A stretch of DNA of 43,107 bases from Candidatus Ruthturnera sp. (GTDB lineage: Bacteria > Pseudomonadota > Gammaproteobacteria > PS1 > Pseudothioglobaceae). The first letter of the stretch is position 1, and every line of letters begins with the position of its first letter. Positions 1-8,005 of this stretch are shown in pieces. The translations under genes were made by a program, and so were the position numbers. Location: the NCBI GenBank assembly GCA_030599095.1, contig JAUVOQ010000009.1, positions 1 to 43,107 of the forward strand, read 5' to 3'. The notes under the pieces are model-generated. The model had not been told where the DNA came from and searched no databases. It worked only from the letters and a program-made list of their open reading frames with translations.

Positions 1-1
1 C

Positions 2-193
2 ATAGCCCGTAAAGTAGACAATGACTTAGTGATAGAGTTAGAGGACGATATAGAAGTAACCTTTGACAACTATTACATTACTGAGGGCAGTGAAGTATGG
101 TTACCTAGTGAAACAGGATTAGAACTTATTAGTAATGTTGTGCAACCTCTATATAGTACAACGGATGTAGTCCATTATTATGGCAGTGAATAA
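2..193 (+). pseudogene. N-terminal side fragment of BapA-prefix adhesin, ends in premature TAA
   Basis: The window opens inside a reading frame of 63 codons with acidic and hydrophobic pattern (LVIELEDDIEVTFDNYYI) typical of the BapA/LapF prefix-like domain that sits near the N terminus of type I-secreted giant adhesins. It stops at TAA 191-193. The same frame continues without interruption after the stop (QLVALIEDTTFSAAYLLPLL) into the Gly/Ser linker and the cadherin-like region. The TAA is therefore best read as a nonsense mutation in one gene rather than a gene end. The true start lies upstream of the window. The domain name is from recall of the family; the frame continuity is seen directly. 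Confidence 0.55.
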
Positions 194-241
194 CAGCTAG
201 TAGCCCTTATTGAAGATACCACATTTAGTGCCGCTTATTTA

Positions 242-1525
242 TTGCCTTTACTGACATTAGGTGGCGGTGGCGGTGGTAGTAGTAGTAATTCTAGTGCTAA
301 CCATGGCCCCTCAACAGGCAATACACCGCTAGCTAACAATTCACCATTACCACCAGGCAACGCACCGCCAGACGTAGATGTACTTGGTGAGCATATAGAT
401 ATCAATGTGGGGGCATCTAGCTGGACAGAGGACGTGACAAGCTACTTTAGCGATAGTGATGGTACTATTGAGTCTTACAGGGCAACATTAGATAATGGTC
501 AACCTTTGCCGTCATGGCTATTGTTTGATACTACGACAGGCCTATTTAGGGGGACGCCTCTTATAGGTGATGTTGGTGATTTAAGCGTTAGAGTTTATGC
601 GACTGATGATGAGGGCGCAGAAACATCGTCCAGTAGCTGGCTAACCATAACAATAACAGACCCTAACTCTCTTTCTACTAACAGAGCACCAGTTCTTATT
701 AATCCAGTTGAAGATGTATTGATTGATAAACAAAGTCGTCCATCAAATGCTGATTCACAAGAGCGGATGTATAGATCAGAAATTTCAAATACAATCTATC
801 TAGATGAATTATTCACCCTATCAATAGCCCATCATTTTACTGACCCTGATGATGATATTTTAACTTACAGGTCTAATGTATCAGAAGAAGATTGGCATCA
901 GGGTCCAGCAACAGAGTGGTTAACATTTAATCCTGACACAGGTGTTTTTAGTGGGACACCAACAATCGATAGTGTGGGTTTTATGAACATACAAGTTATT
1001 GCTAATGATGGGGAATTTGATGCCTTATCAAATGTCTTTAACATTTACCTGATTGACCCACCGCCGCCGGTTAATCTCAACAATGCCCCAACTCTATATA
1101 TACCTACTAAGGATACAACCATGGAAAGGGGTGCTAACTGGTCAGAAGACGTCTCAAGCCACTTTAGGGATAGTGATGGTTATATTGTGTCTTATAGAGC
1201 AATCATGAGTAGTGGTCATGCTTTGCCCTCATGGATAAGCATTGACCATGCTACAGGCATATTTACTGGTACAGTTCCTATTGATTATAATTCAATTGCA
1301 AACATTAGAATTTGGGCTACTGATAATGATGGCGCAGAGACAGTGTCCAGTAGCTGGCTAATCAAAACAATAACAGACCCAATTGTTTTGGCAGGTAATG
1401 ATGTTATTTATGGCTATGGCGGTGATGACACCTTATTTGGCGGTTCAGGTAATGATGTTATATATGGCGGTGGGATTGCTCAATATGCTTACCCCCCTCT
1501 CCTCCTGATTCTAATATTCTCTTAA
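242..1525 (+). CDS. Cadherin/He_PIG-repeat segment of RTX adhesin (interrupted gene)
   Basis: This is the middle part of a secreted adhesin. A G6S3 linker is followed by three repeats of about 110 residues carrying SWxxDV..F.DSDG, LPSW..xD..TG.F.GTP and V.A.D..GAE motifs, as in dystroglycan/He_PIG cadherin-like domains that bind Ca2+ and carbohydrate or protein ligands. The C-terminal end enters RTX nonapeptides (GGDDTLFGGSGNDVIYGG). The last 14 residues are out of frame: at the C6 run 1492-1497 the frame leaves the one used downstream. One extra C would give a P-P-S-P-P-D-S-N-I-L-L-T-G-G join into the next segment. The TTG at 242 is only the first possible start after the stop at 191; real initiation there is doubtful. 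Confidence 0.7.
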   Translation: MPLLTLGGGGGGSSSNSSANHGPSTGNTPLANNSPLPPGNAPPDVDVLGEHIDINVGASSWTEDVTSYFSDSDGTIESYRATLDNGQPLPSWLLFDTTTGLFRGTPLIGDVGDLSVRVYATDDEGAETSSSSWLTITITDPNSLSTNRAPVLINPVEDVLIDKQSRPSNADSQERMYRSEISNTIYLDELFTLSIAHHFTDPDDDILTYRSNVSEEDWHQGPATEWLTFNPDTGVFSGTPTIDSVGFMNIQVIANDGEFDALSNVFNIYLIDPPPPVNLNNAPTLYIPTKDTTMERGANWSEDVSSHFRDSDGYIVSYRAIMSSGHALPSWISIDHATGIFTGTVPIDYNSIANIRIWATDNDGAETVSSSWLIKTITDPIVLAGNDVIYGYGGDDTLFGGSGNDVIYGGGIAQYAYPPLLLILIFS

Positions 1526-2100
1526 CAGGCGGTAGCAGTAATGATGACATATCCGCTGTATTTGGTTTACATTTTAGTAATACTATATATGGTAATGGTG
1601 GTAATGATTTTATATATGGTGATGGTGATAATGACAATATGCTAGTAAACGGTGGCGGTGATAATATACTATATGGCGGTAATGGTGATGACCGCATACA
1701 CGGCGGTTTTGGTAATGATGAAATATACGGCGGTTCAGGTGATGATTTTATATCTGCTGAGGGTGGTAATGATGAAATATACGGCGGTTCAGGTGATGAT
1801 ATTATGCACGGTTATAGAGGGGTTGACCTTTTTAGGGGCGGTTCAGGTAGTGATAAAATGTATGGCGGTGATGATAAAGACGTTATGCACGGTGATAGTG
1901 ATAATGACCTTATATACGGTGAGGGTGGTAATGACTTCATATATGGCGGCGGTGGTGATGATACTATATACGGCGGTTCAGGTGATGACCTCATATATGG
2001 CGATGGCGGTTCAGGTAATGGCGGTAATTTAGGTGATGATTATTTAGATGGTGGTTTAGGTGATAATACAATATATGGCGGTGGCGGTGATGATGTTTTA
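1399..2100 (+). repeat. RTX nonapeptide coding repeats
   Basis: Tandem, imperfect 27-bp units built on GGCGGT-TCAGGTAATGATG-type sequence encode GGxGxDxxx calcium-binding turns. Units such as the one encoding EIYGGSGDD are almost identical at DNA level (1719-1740 and 1776-1800), so recombination or slippage between units is likely. The repeats explain the spurious open frames on other frames and on the minus strand. Confidence 0.85.
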
Positions 2101-2412
2101 ATAGGTAGTAGTCAAAATAATGTTGCTTATAGTCGTAGTATTTTTGTTTATGATAGTATTACAGATGGTTATGATACTATTAATAATTTTAAGATAGGTT
2201 CTGGTGGTGATGTACTAGATGTCTCAGATTTGTTAGATATTGTAGGTTCTCAAATTAGATTAAATGGGCTTAATAACAATAACGATACTCTCATCACCTT
2301 ATTATCGTTTGGTGCACCCGATGATATTGGTATAATCAATAGTGTAGATATTCTTTTATCAGGTGTTAATTATAATGATAATAGAGATTTTTTGGCTTCT
2401 GATAACATATAA
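1639..2412 (+). CDS. RTX repeat and type I secretion C-terminal part of adhesin
   Basis: The open frame holds about fifteen GGxGxDxxx-type calcium-binding nonapeptides. It then ends in a non-repetitive tail (DSITDGYDTINNFKIGSGGD, followed by VLDVSDLLD) that matches the C-terminal secretion target of type I-secreted RTX adhesins. The tail is complete, with stop at 2410-2412. The same frame is open upstream to about 1498, so this is the C-terminal end of the gene at 2-1525 separated by a one-base shift in poly-C, not an independent gene. The product would be exported by a TolC-type type I secretion system not present in this window. Its role would be attachment to host or other cells. Confidence 0.7.
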   Translation: MLVNGGGDNILYGGNGDDRIHGGFGNDEIYGGSGDDFISAEGGNDEIYGGSGDDIMHGYRGVDLFRGGSGSDKMYGGDDKDVMHGDSDNDLIYGEGGNDFIYGGGGDDTIYGGSGDDLIYGDGGSGNGGNLGDDYLDGGLGDNTIYGGGGDDVLIGSSQNNVAYSRSIFVYDSITDGYDTINNFKIGSGGDVLDVSDLLDIVGSQIRLNGLNNNNDTLITLLSFGAPDDIGIINSVDILLSGVNYNDNRDFLASDNI

Positions 2413-2444
2413 AATTTCAACAAGACTGCCTAAATTACCTCGCT

Positions 2445-2690
2445 TAATAACATCACAGATGACAAAAAAACATCCTACGTGAGGTTATTCAAACTGCCAG
2501 CGAAGAGGAACTATCAAGCCATCTTGGCTATCAAAAACACAGTATCCGTACCCAAGACGATATTGATAATCCTAACTATCGCAATGGACACAACAAAAAG
2601 ACATTAAAGTCCAAATATGGCAATATCAACGTTGCTCTTTTTCAGGCTATGACCAGTTTTCAGCTTATTAGCAAGCCATGGGAACTAACC
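2445..2690 (+). pseudogene. IS256-family transposase remnant, N-terminal part
   Basis: The reading KNILREVIQTASEEELSSHL, then GYQKHS and NPNYRNGHNKKTLKSKYGNI, matches the N-terminal domain of IS256/mutator transposases (EL.EHLGY.KH...RNG...KT..... G.I..). After about 2640 the match fades and stops appear in every frame. No terminal inverted repeat or DDE core is visible nearby, so this is a relic that cannot transpose. A C-terminal relic of the same family lies on the minus strand at 34283-34545. Confidence 0.65.
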
Positions 2691-3361
2691 ATCACTCTAA
2701 GCGGGTTAGCAGGGCTTGAATTATCTACTCTGGAAGACACTGGCAGTATAATAATGTGGTGACATGGTATTCATGGGGTTTTTGGTAGTGGCACAGATGT
2801 AAGCATCATTCTAAGAGGACATACAGGACTTGCCTTACATGAAATGATATTTGATCGCAGTATATTAATGATACCTGATGGCAATATAGTGCTTTAAGGT
2901 ATATTGCTCTGATGAATAATATTATCTCAGTTAGTGGTGGACACCCCTATAGGGACGTATAACTCTGATTGGTTTAAGCAAATTTCCCCAACTGGGCAAG
3001 TGCCTTTGATATTTTTTCGTATCAAAGAGAATAAATATTTGCGTCCCTAATAACAAAAGCAGAGATGGTATGTTTAATTCTTGGGAGTACCTCAAACTTA
3101 ATTAAACCAATAATGAATAACGGCATAGAACACAGCATTATGAAAGATACTCCTTTAATGAGGATACTTTCAACCTATTGACAAATCTTTCATATGCTGT
3201 TAAAGCATTTTTATTTGAGACGCTTAATGTGCAAAGCCAACAAACTACCCCTGTCAACATTTGGCTACCCTTGTCAATATTTAAAGACCAATGCAATCAC
3301 ATTGTAGATCTTTATTCATCCGCTAAAATCGTTGTTAGTAAAGGAAAGTTACCCCTACCCA
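2691..3361. other. Decayed intergenic region left of the replication origin
   Basis: No intact gene is visible. The stretch holds only short degenerate open fragments, a GST-like fragment at 2955-3050 and a hairpin TTTGATA-8 nt-TATCAAA at 3005-3026. The long open frame from 3178 to 3720 is low-complexity and is produced by the iteron repeats, so it is not annotated as a gene. Sequences near 3244-3275 (CTACCCCTGTCAACA and CTACCCTTGTCAATA) look like a further degenerate direct repeat and may extend the origin. Confidence 0.5.
2955..3050 (+). pseudogene. Possible glutathione S-transferase N-domain fragment
   Basis: A short open stretch reads SDWFKQISPTGQVPL, which resembles the conserved P.WF..ISP.GKVP segment of the GST thioredoxin-like domain (cis-Pro of the GSH site). 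It then diverges and stops at TAA 3048-3050. No start, no CxxC/Ser active site and no C-terminal domain are present. It would be a gene scrap carried in with the IS relic. The match is short and could be chance. Confidence 0.35.
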
Positions 3362-3615
3362 CAATTAGTTACCCCTGTCCCCAATTAGTTACACTTTTTA
3401 ATTTTAAGAGTAGTTTCTTGCTCAATTTAAATAATAAGCACAAACAAGTAAAACACCTTTACAACAAGGGCTTATGTCAAAAATCAATAAAGCAATTTGT
3501 AACTAGTTACCCTTTACCCACAATTAGTTACCCCTATCCACAATTAGTTACGCTTTACCCACAATTAGTTACGCTTTCATCCTCAATTAGTTACCCTTTA
3601 CCCACAATTAGTTAC
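3362..3615. repeat. Iteron array, probable oriV
   Basis: Seven exact copies of CAATTAGTTAC begin at 3362, 3382, 3521, 3541, 3562, 3584 and 3605, most inside a longer TACCCACAATTAGTTACCC unit. The spacing is 20-22 bp, two helical turns, in a group of two and a group of five. A partial copy lies near 3499. An AT-rich stretch follows, then the Rep_3 gene. This is the arrangement of theta-replicating iteron plasmids, where Rep monomers bind the repeats to open the origin and to handcuff copies. Confidence 0.8.
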
Positions 3616-3716
3616 CCCTACGCTTCTAAAAGGTGCTTTACGACGCTAAAAACTAACTTGCTCCTTAAACTACTAAAATTCTTTAAAAATTTAGTAATAA
3701 ACCAGAAGGTACTATC

Positions 3717-4937
3717 ATGAGTACTAAGATACTAATACCAAAAAATAGAGAAAGAACAATTGATGCGTTAGCCCGCAACAATAATATTATCAAATCTTTG
3801 TTTCATTATGACAAGCAAATCACTTTTTTAATTATATCTCTGGCTATTCAAAAAATAAAAATAGACGCACACAAAAGCGGGCTGGTAGTTATTACGAGAC
3901 TTGAAATTCAATATTTAGCAGACGGCAGGGATGCCAAGAGTGGCATTAACAAATTAATCCAATTAATCAGATCAGATCTAGAGTTTCATAATTTTTTTAA
4001 TTTTTACAGTCCGAATTCAGGGCTAAAAGATATTAGACAAGGATTGATTCAAAAAACAGCACTTACAGAAGATTTGTTTAATGATTTAGTCATTCATTTT
4101 GATGAAAACATGTTCGATGTTTTCAAATCTAAAGAAAATTACACGATTCAATCTCTTGATCAATTAAGAAGTTGTCAAGAAAACCAAACAACCATTATTT
4201 ACAGCCTTACGCAGCCTTACGCTAAACCAAAATCACCTGATTTTCAACTCAGTATTTTAGAATTGAGACTTTATTTAAGAATTGCTAATGATGCATATAC
4301 AAAGCCAAAAACATTAACAATGAGAATTAAAAAAATCTGCCAGCAAGTAACCAAAAAAACTGACATCAAACTTACAGTAGAGCCAATCAAAAAAAATGGC
4401 ACAACTGGCGTAACCGTTGGGTACCAATTCCACTCTGAATTTAAAAAACAAAAGAATAGCACTCCAAAAATTGAAAGCACAAAAACAATTGATTCAAAAC
4501 CAACAAGCATTCGCCAACAACTCACCATCTGGGGTGTAGGAAAAAAACAAATTGACACATGGCTGGCTAATTTAAGCAAAAAAACAATCAACGATGCAAT
4601 CAAGCAAACGCTCAACCGTCCAGAACGTAGAAACAAGACATCTAATGCTGGCGGATATATTTATTCAATATTGGGTAATGGCAAGCAACTTCAATTAACA
4701 ACGCAAATTAAAGCAGATGAAGTTGTTGGTTGCCTTAAAAAGTTTGGGTTAAGTGTTGCTGATATTAAAAGTGCACAGGAAAAATTAAAGCAATATAACG
4801 GTGCGCTAACCGCTGTTGTCAACAAATGTTTGCGTGAATTATCAAATGATGTTATTGGCACACAAGATATGCGCCAGTTTTTTATTGATGAACTAGACAA
4901 TGTAGTAACTGAATTGAATGAGAGTGGTAGATGCTGA
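3717..4937 (+). CDS. Rep_3 (RepB-type) plasmid replication initiator
   Basis: This 406-residue protein has the layout of iteron-binding initiators. An N-terminal winged helix (about 20-125, with ITRLEIQYLADGRDA as the helix-turn-helix part) is followed by a second winged-helix half (about 165-235, including SILELRLYLRIAND and IKLTVEPIKKNGTTGVTVGY). A C-terminal extension (255-400) is longer than in the usual ~300-aa members and may handle dimerisation or host-factor contacts. It starts 102 bp after the last iteron with GAAGG as a ribosome site. Its stop overlaps the start of the endA-like gene. Rep should bind the upstream iterons and recruit DnaB; autoregulation from the same repeats is likely. 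Family assignment is by pattern. Confidence 0.75.
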   Translation: MSTKILIPKNRERTIDALARNNNIIKSLFHYDKQITFLIISLAIQKIKIDAHKSGLVVITRLEIQYLADGRDAKSGINKLIQLIRSDLEFHNFFNFYSPNSGLKDIRQGLIQKTALTEDLFNDLVIHFDENMFDVFKSKENYTIQSLDQLRSCQENQTTIIYSLTQPYAKPKSPDFQLSILELRLYLRIANDAYTKPKTLTMRIKKICQQVTKKTDIKLTVEPIKKNGTTGVTVGYQFHSEFKKQKNSTPKIESTKTIDSKPTSIRQQLTIWGVGKKQIDTWLANLSKKTINDAIKQTLNRPERRNKTSNAGGYIYSILGNGKQLQLTTQIKADEVVGCLKKFGLSVADIKSAQEKLKQYNGALTAVVNKCLRELSNDVIGTQDMRQFFIDELDNVVTELNESGRC

Positions 4938-5635
4938 TTATTGGCACTATATTTTTTGCGTTTTTATTTAGCTTGTTGCCACAAACAAATGCAGCAAGCC
5001 CATCAAGTTTTAGTAAAGCCAAAAAATTGATGTATCAAAAAGTATATTTTGACCATCAACAAACTTTTTACTGCGGTTGTGATTACTCAAATCGTAAAGT
5101 TAATCTTAACAGTTGCGGATACCAAGTACGCAAAAACAAGCGCCGTGCTTCTCGCACTGAAGCTGAACACATCGTACCTGCCTATTGGATTGCTCAACTC
5201 ACACCAGCTGGTAGAGCTTGCTGGTCAGAAGGCACAAGACGTAAAGACACGAATGGTCGTAAATATTGCTTGAAAAACAACAAGCAATTCAAACAAGCAC
5301 ACAACGACATCATGAATCTTGTGCCAGTCATTGGTGAAGTTAATAGCGACAGATCAAATTATCGTTTTGGCATGGTTAATGGTGAAGCCAGAAATTACGG
5401 ATCATGCGATATTGAAATTGATCGCAGTGGTAAACGAGGTTCTCGTAGAGTAGAACCAACACCTAGTGTGCGTGGTGATATTGCTAGAATTTATTTTTAT
5501 ATGACCAAACAATACGGACTGAAGTTGTCAAAGCAAACATGGCAGTTAATGAACGCTTGGGATAAATTGGATCTAATTGACAATTGGGAAACAATGAGAA
5601 TCAAACGTATTCAATTAATGCAAGGAGATCAATAA
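4931..5635 (+). CDS. endA: Endonuclease I (EndA)-family periplasmic nuclease
   Basis: This 234-aa protein has a cleavable signal peptide (cut near NAAS, residue 21-23) and the beta-beta-alpha-metal core of EndA: RTEAEHIVPAYW with catalytic His80, and HNDIMNLVPVIGEVNSDRSN with the metal-binding Asn. The family cuts double-stranded DNA non-specifically in the periplasm. Its position between rep and the transfer genes, overlapping the rep stop, suggests co-transcription. In conjugative elements such nucleases may clear incoming DNA or act in recipient/donor interplay; that role is inference. Full family length, and no missing key residue is seen. Confidence 0.85.
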   Translation: MLIIGTIFFAFLFSLLPQTNAASPSSFSKAKKLMYQKVYFDHQQTFYCGCDYSNRKVNLNSCGYQVRKNKRRASRTEAEHIVPAYWIAQLTPAGRACWSEGTRRKDTNGRKYCLKNNKQFKQAHNDIMNLVPVIGEVNSDRSNYRFGMVNGEARNYGSCDIEIDRSGKRGSRRVEPTPSVRGDIARIYFYMTKQYGLKLSKQTWQLMNAWDKLDLIDNWETMRIKRIQLMQGDQ

Positions 5636-5817
5636 TGAATCAAGAGTTAGTTAAACAAATGAATATAGAAAATTATTTCACGGATGAAGAAACCAAAAAG
5701 CCTAGCGACATTCAGAAACAAGGATTTTTAGAAGCTAAGAGTGCATTTTTTTGGCTAAAGGGTTGGGTTGAAGGGACTGAGAGGATAAAAGCTGATTTAT
5801 ACTTGGGAAAAAATTGA
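5635..5817 (+). CDS. Small protein of unknown function (60 aa)
   Basis: The gene starts at ATG 5635, just after AAGGAGATCAATA, an ideal ribosome site; the longer in-frame start inside endA has none. The product is soluble, mixed-charge, with an aromatic centre (SAFFWLKGWVEG). No motif recognised. It overlaps the last base of the endA stop (TAATG), so the two are translationally coupled. Confidence 0.6.
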   Translation: MNQELVKQMNIENYFTDEETKKPSDIQKQGFLEAKSAFFWLKGWVEGTERIKADLYLGKN

Positions 5818-5871
5818 ACGTATTCAAACGGAAAAGTTAGACTTTTATTTGAATAAAACAGTCCTTAATTT

Positions 5872-6162
5872 ATGGAAATATTAATTTTAATGATTGGTTT
5901 GTTTGTGTTTTTTGAATCTGATTCAAAAGATATTGATACGACCAAAGTAAGAAAAATAGAAACAGATTATAAACCTGAATTTCTTACTTTAAAAGATGAA
6001 GTGATCAATCAAGAATTAAGATTTGAAATTATTAATAAGAGAGGCATTTGGGTGTTTGCACCTGTTCAAAAAAATGAAAAACAAAAAACAGCAAAAGTGC
6101 AATCAGAAGCTTCAAGGTTCATTACTTTACCAGATGGTTCAAAAATTGAAAAAGGGATCTAA
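5872..6162 (+). CDS. Small membrane-anchored protein of unknown function (96 aa)
   Basis: An N-terminal hydrophobic helix (MEILILMIGLFVFF, 1-14) is followed by a charged domain ending in SRFITLPDGSKIEKGI. The layout suggests an inner-membrane anchor with a soluble domain, as for small accessory proteins found before tra genes. No family is recognised. The 54-bp gap before it holds no clear promoter. A 10-codon open frame (6166-6198) follows and overlaps the next start. Confidence 0.5.
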   Translation: MEILILMIGLFVFFESDSKDIDTTKVRKIETDYKPEFLTLKDEVINQELRFEIINKRGIWVFAPVQKNEKQKTAKVQSEASRFITLPDGSKIEKGI

Positions 6163-6197
6163 AAAATGCAAGATGGACCAGCAACGAAAAACAATTA

Positions 6198-6407
6198 ATG
6201 AAAAGCAAAAAATTAAAAGTAGGTAAAGAGTACTTAATAACAATAAAGCGCACCGATCCATTTATACCAACCCTTCTGTATGTTCACAAAACAAAAGCGA
6301 AGGTTGTCGACTGGTTTAACGCTGACTTGCGTTTTTGGTTTGATGATGCTTATGGTCAGGAGTGCTTTTCACCTATTGACGGTGTCATTTCTATTGAGAA
6401 CTTATGA
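6198..6407 (+). CDS. Small protein of unknown function (69 aa)
   Basis: The protein has a beta-rich pattern (VGKEYLITIKRTD, KAKVVDWFNADLRFWFD, PIDGVISIENL) like a small SH3/Tudor-like barrel. Its ATG overlaps the stop of a 10-codon open frame starting at 6166 (TAATG), and its own stop overlaps the next start (ATGA). Coupled translation is therefore likely. No family recognised. Confidence 0.55.
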   Translation: MKSKKLKVGKEYLITIKRTDPFIPTLLYVHKTKAKVVDWFNADLRFWFDDAYGQECFSPIDGVISIENL

Positions 6408-6496
6408 AACAACTAAAAATAGACAAAACATTTTTAATATGGATTGCCAAAGCGGATATTGCGAAACTTAAAAATGGAGACAAACATGAAAAATGA
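6404..6496 (+). CDS. Possible 30-aa peptide coupled to dsbC-like gene
   Basis: An ATGA overlap with the previous gene opens a 30-codon frame (MKQLKIDKTFLIWIAKAD...). Its end runs over the start of the DsbC-like gene at 6486. It could be a real peptide or only a coupling device that carries ribosomes to the dsbC-like start. No other evidence. Confidence 0.35.
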   Translation: MKQLKIDKTFLIWIAKADIAKLKNGDKHEK

Positions 6497-7292
6497 AATT
6501 GAAATAAGAAAAAACACGCCATATGGCGCATTATTACTTTTGTTTTTACTGGCACTATTGCCCAGTGAAAAGGCAGCAGCTCAAAGCGTTAATCAAGACG
6601 TTCAAAATTTAATTGCAAAGCAACTCAAAGCAACTTTTAAACAAACAACATTTACAAACCTTGAGCCTGCACCAATGGACAATTGGTATCAAGCTGAAAT
6701 AAGCAATCAAGTGGTTTATTTTAGCCCCACTCAAGCGTTAATGTTTTTTGGCGAGGTTTATACTAAGAACGGTATTTCTTTGTCAGAGCAAACACGCAGG
6801 AAGTGGCAATCTAGGAGGATTGATAGACTTGATATTAGTGATGCACTTATCCTTGGCAATGGTGCACTTGAGATTATTGAGTTTACTGATACCGACTGTC
6901 CATTTTGTCAGCGTTTTAATAGTTGGATAATGACAAAAAATAAGACTTATCAAGAAAAATACGGTAAAGATTTATTTACTAGAAAAGTAGTCTTAACCCC
7001 GATTGATCAACTGCATCCAAATGCACACAAAGAGGTCGTACACATTCTTTGCCAATCCCCTGAAAATTTTGAGACAGCACTCAAGCAAACCTTAGAAGCA
7101 AAAATCTCTTTTGCGGATATGGACACTTGTCAAAAAGGCAAAGATTTATTAATAAAACATAGAGAAATTGCTAAAGAATTTGGCGTATCTGCTACCCCGA
7201 CTTTGGTGATTAATGGACAAATCATACAAGGATTTAACCAGCAAAAACTAGAGACCATTATAAAACAACAACCCAATAAAAAAGGAGAATAG
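6486..7292 (+). CDS. dsbC: DsbC-family periplasmic thiol:disulfide isomerase
   Basis: The 268-aa product has a signal peptide (hydrophobic 12-25, cut near AAAQS) and an N-terminal dimerisation-type region. A thioredoxin domain with active site DTDCPFC follows near residue 140, and the cis-Pro loop is SATPTLVING. Plasmid-borne DsbC/TrbB-type proteins fold Cys-rich transfer proteins such as TraN, TraU and TraH, all present downstream. The start is taken at ATG 6486, after GGAGACAA, rather than the upstream in-frame ATG at 6444. It directly precedes traA. Confidence 0.85.
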   Translation: MKNEIEIRKNTPYGALLLLFLLALLPSEKAAAQSVNQDVQNLIAKQLKATFKQTTFTNLEPAPMDNWYQAEISNQVVYFSPTQALMFFGEVYTKNGISLSEQTRRKWQSRRIDRLDISDALILGNGALEIIEFTDTDCPFCQRFNSWIMTKNKTYQEKYGKDLFTRKVVLTPIDQLHPNAHKEVVHILCQSPENFETALKQTLEAKISFADMDTCQKGKDLLIKHREIAKEFGVSATPTLVINGQIIQGFNQQKLETIIKQQPNKKGE

Positions 7293-7297
7293 AAAAT

Positions 7298-7381
7298 ATG
7301 AATAAATCAGAATTAATTAAGACTTCTAAAGTGGTCGCTTTTAAAGTTGGTAAACAATTCAAACAAACAATAAACAATTAA
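7298..7381 (+). CDS. Possible 27-aa peptide before traA
   Basis: ATG 7298 lies a few bases after AAAGGAGAATAG at the end of the dsbC-like gene and opens a basic peptide (MNKSELIKTSKVVAFKVGKQ...) ending at TAA 7379-7381. The ribosome site is good, but the product is tiny and unknown. It may be a leader that sets traA expression. Confidence 0.4.
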   Translation: MNKSELIKTSKVVAFKVGKQFKQTINN

Positions 7382-7396
7382 ATAAAAGGACCTATT

Positions 7397-7738
7397 ATGA
7401 AAACGTTCACTTTACAAAAAACAAAACAATTTTTATCAAGAAATAAAGGACACATAGCCTTAGGTGGTGTATTGCTATTGGCAAGTATTGATGCCAGTGC
7501 TATGACAATACCCACACCTGGCGCTTTGTTATATGATGCTTACGACATCACTTATAACAAGTTATTAGATGGTCCTGGTGGTTTTATTGCAGGTGGTGCT
7601 GGACTTGTATTTGGCTTATGGCTATGGAGTCAATCACAAGTCGGAAAAGCTGTATCTGCTGTCATTGCAACAGCAACTTTTGTTAAATTACCAGCTGTAA
7701 TGACCAGTATCGGCATGACCGTTGAGATGATTGTCTAA
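7397..7738 (+). CDS. traA: F-type conjugative pilin precursor TraA
   Basis: The 113-aa product has a long basic leader (1-36, ending DASA) and two hydrophobic segments (about 58-75 and 84-105) joined by a short polar loop (WSQSQVGK). This is the F-pilin pattern. The mature pilin would be about 75 residues and polymerise from the inner membrane into the pilus. It starts after AAAAGGACC. Its stop overlaps traL (TAATG). An S26 peptidase of RP4-TraF type is encoded at 35960-36454 and could perform the maturation. Confidence 0.75.
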   Translation: MKTFTLQKTKQFLSRNKGHIALGGVLLLASIDASAMTIPTPGALLYDAYDITYNKLLDGPGGFIAGGAGLVFGLWLWSQSQVGKAVSAVIATATFVKLPAVMTSIGMTVEMIV

Positions 7739-8001
7739 TGTTCTTTTATGCCAATGAATTGCATCAAATGAATAAAGTCGCTGGACTGGACAACGATGAT
7801 ACGTTATTGATATTTTTGATTTACGTTTTAGCAGCTTACGTATCAATGAACACGATTATTTTTTCCATTCCTTCGGTTTTTTTATTAATTAAAAATAAGA
7901 AAAAACAACCTAGAGGGTTTTTGCGACAACAAATGTATGTGGTGCAACTATTAAAAATAGAAGGCTATCCCAGTATTACTAAGAATAAATTTTATCAATA
8001 A
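7738..8001 (+). CDS. traL: Pilus assembly protein TraL
   Basis: The 87-residue protein has a hydrophobic stretch (about 22-52) followed by a basic tail (KNKKKQPRGFLRQQMY). Length, topology and position between traA and traE match TraL of F-type T4SS, an inner-membrane assembly factor. It overlaps the traA stop by one base. Confidence 0.7.
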   Translation: MFFYANELHQMNKVAGLDNDDTLLIFLIYVLAAYVSMNTIIFSIPSVFLLIKNKKKQPRGFLRQQMYVVQLLKIEGYPSITKNKFYQ

Positions 8002-8005
8002 TGAT

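Noticed and set aside
1719-1990. Regular repeats that might suggest a CRISPR array
   Set aside because: The repeats are 27-bp coding units in frame without unique spacers and encode GGxGxDxxx; no cas genes are present.
1652-2032. 126-codon frame and minus-strand frames in the RTX region
   Set aside because: They are frame shadows of the 27-bp RTX repeats, with the period-9 low-complexity pattern.
2760-2900. Open fragment (GHTGLALHEMIFDRSILMIP) right of the IS relic
   Set aside because: No family recognised, stops on both sides and no start; treated as decayed sequence.
3178-3720. 180-codon open frame before rep
   Set aside because: Its sequence is the translation of the iterons (repeated ISYP.PQLVT), it lacks a credible start, and it overlaps the rep start region.
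5789-5878. Open stretch reading TWEKIERIQTEKLDFYLNKT
   Set aside because: It looks coding in character but has no start codon and no frame joining it to a neighbour, so I do not call a gene.
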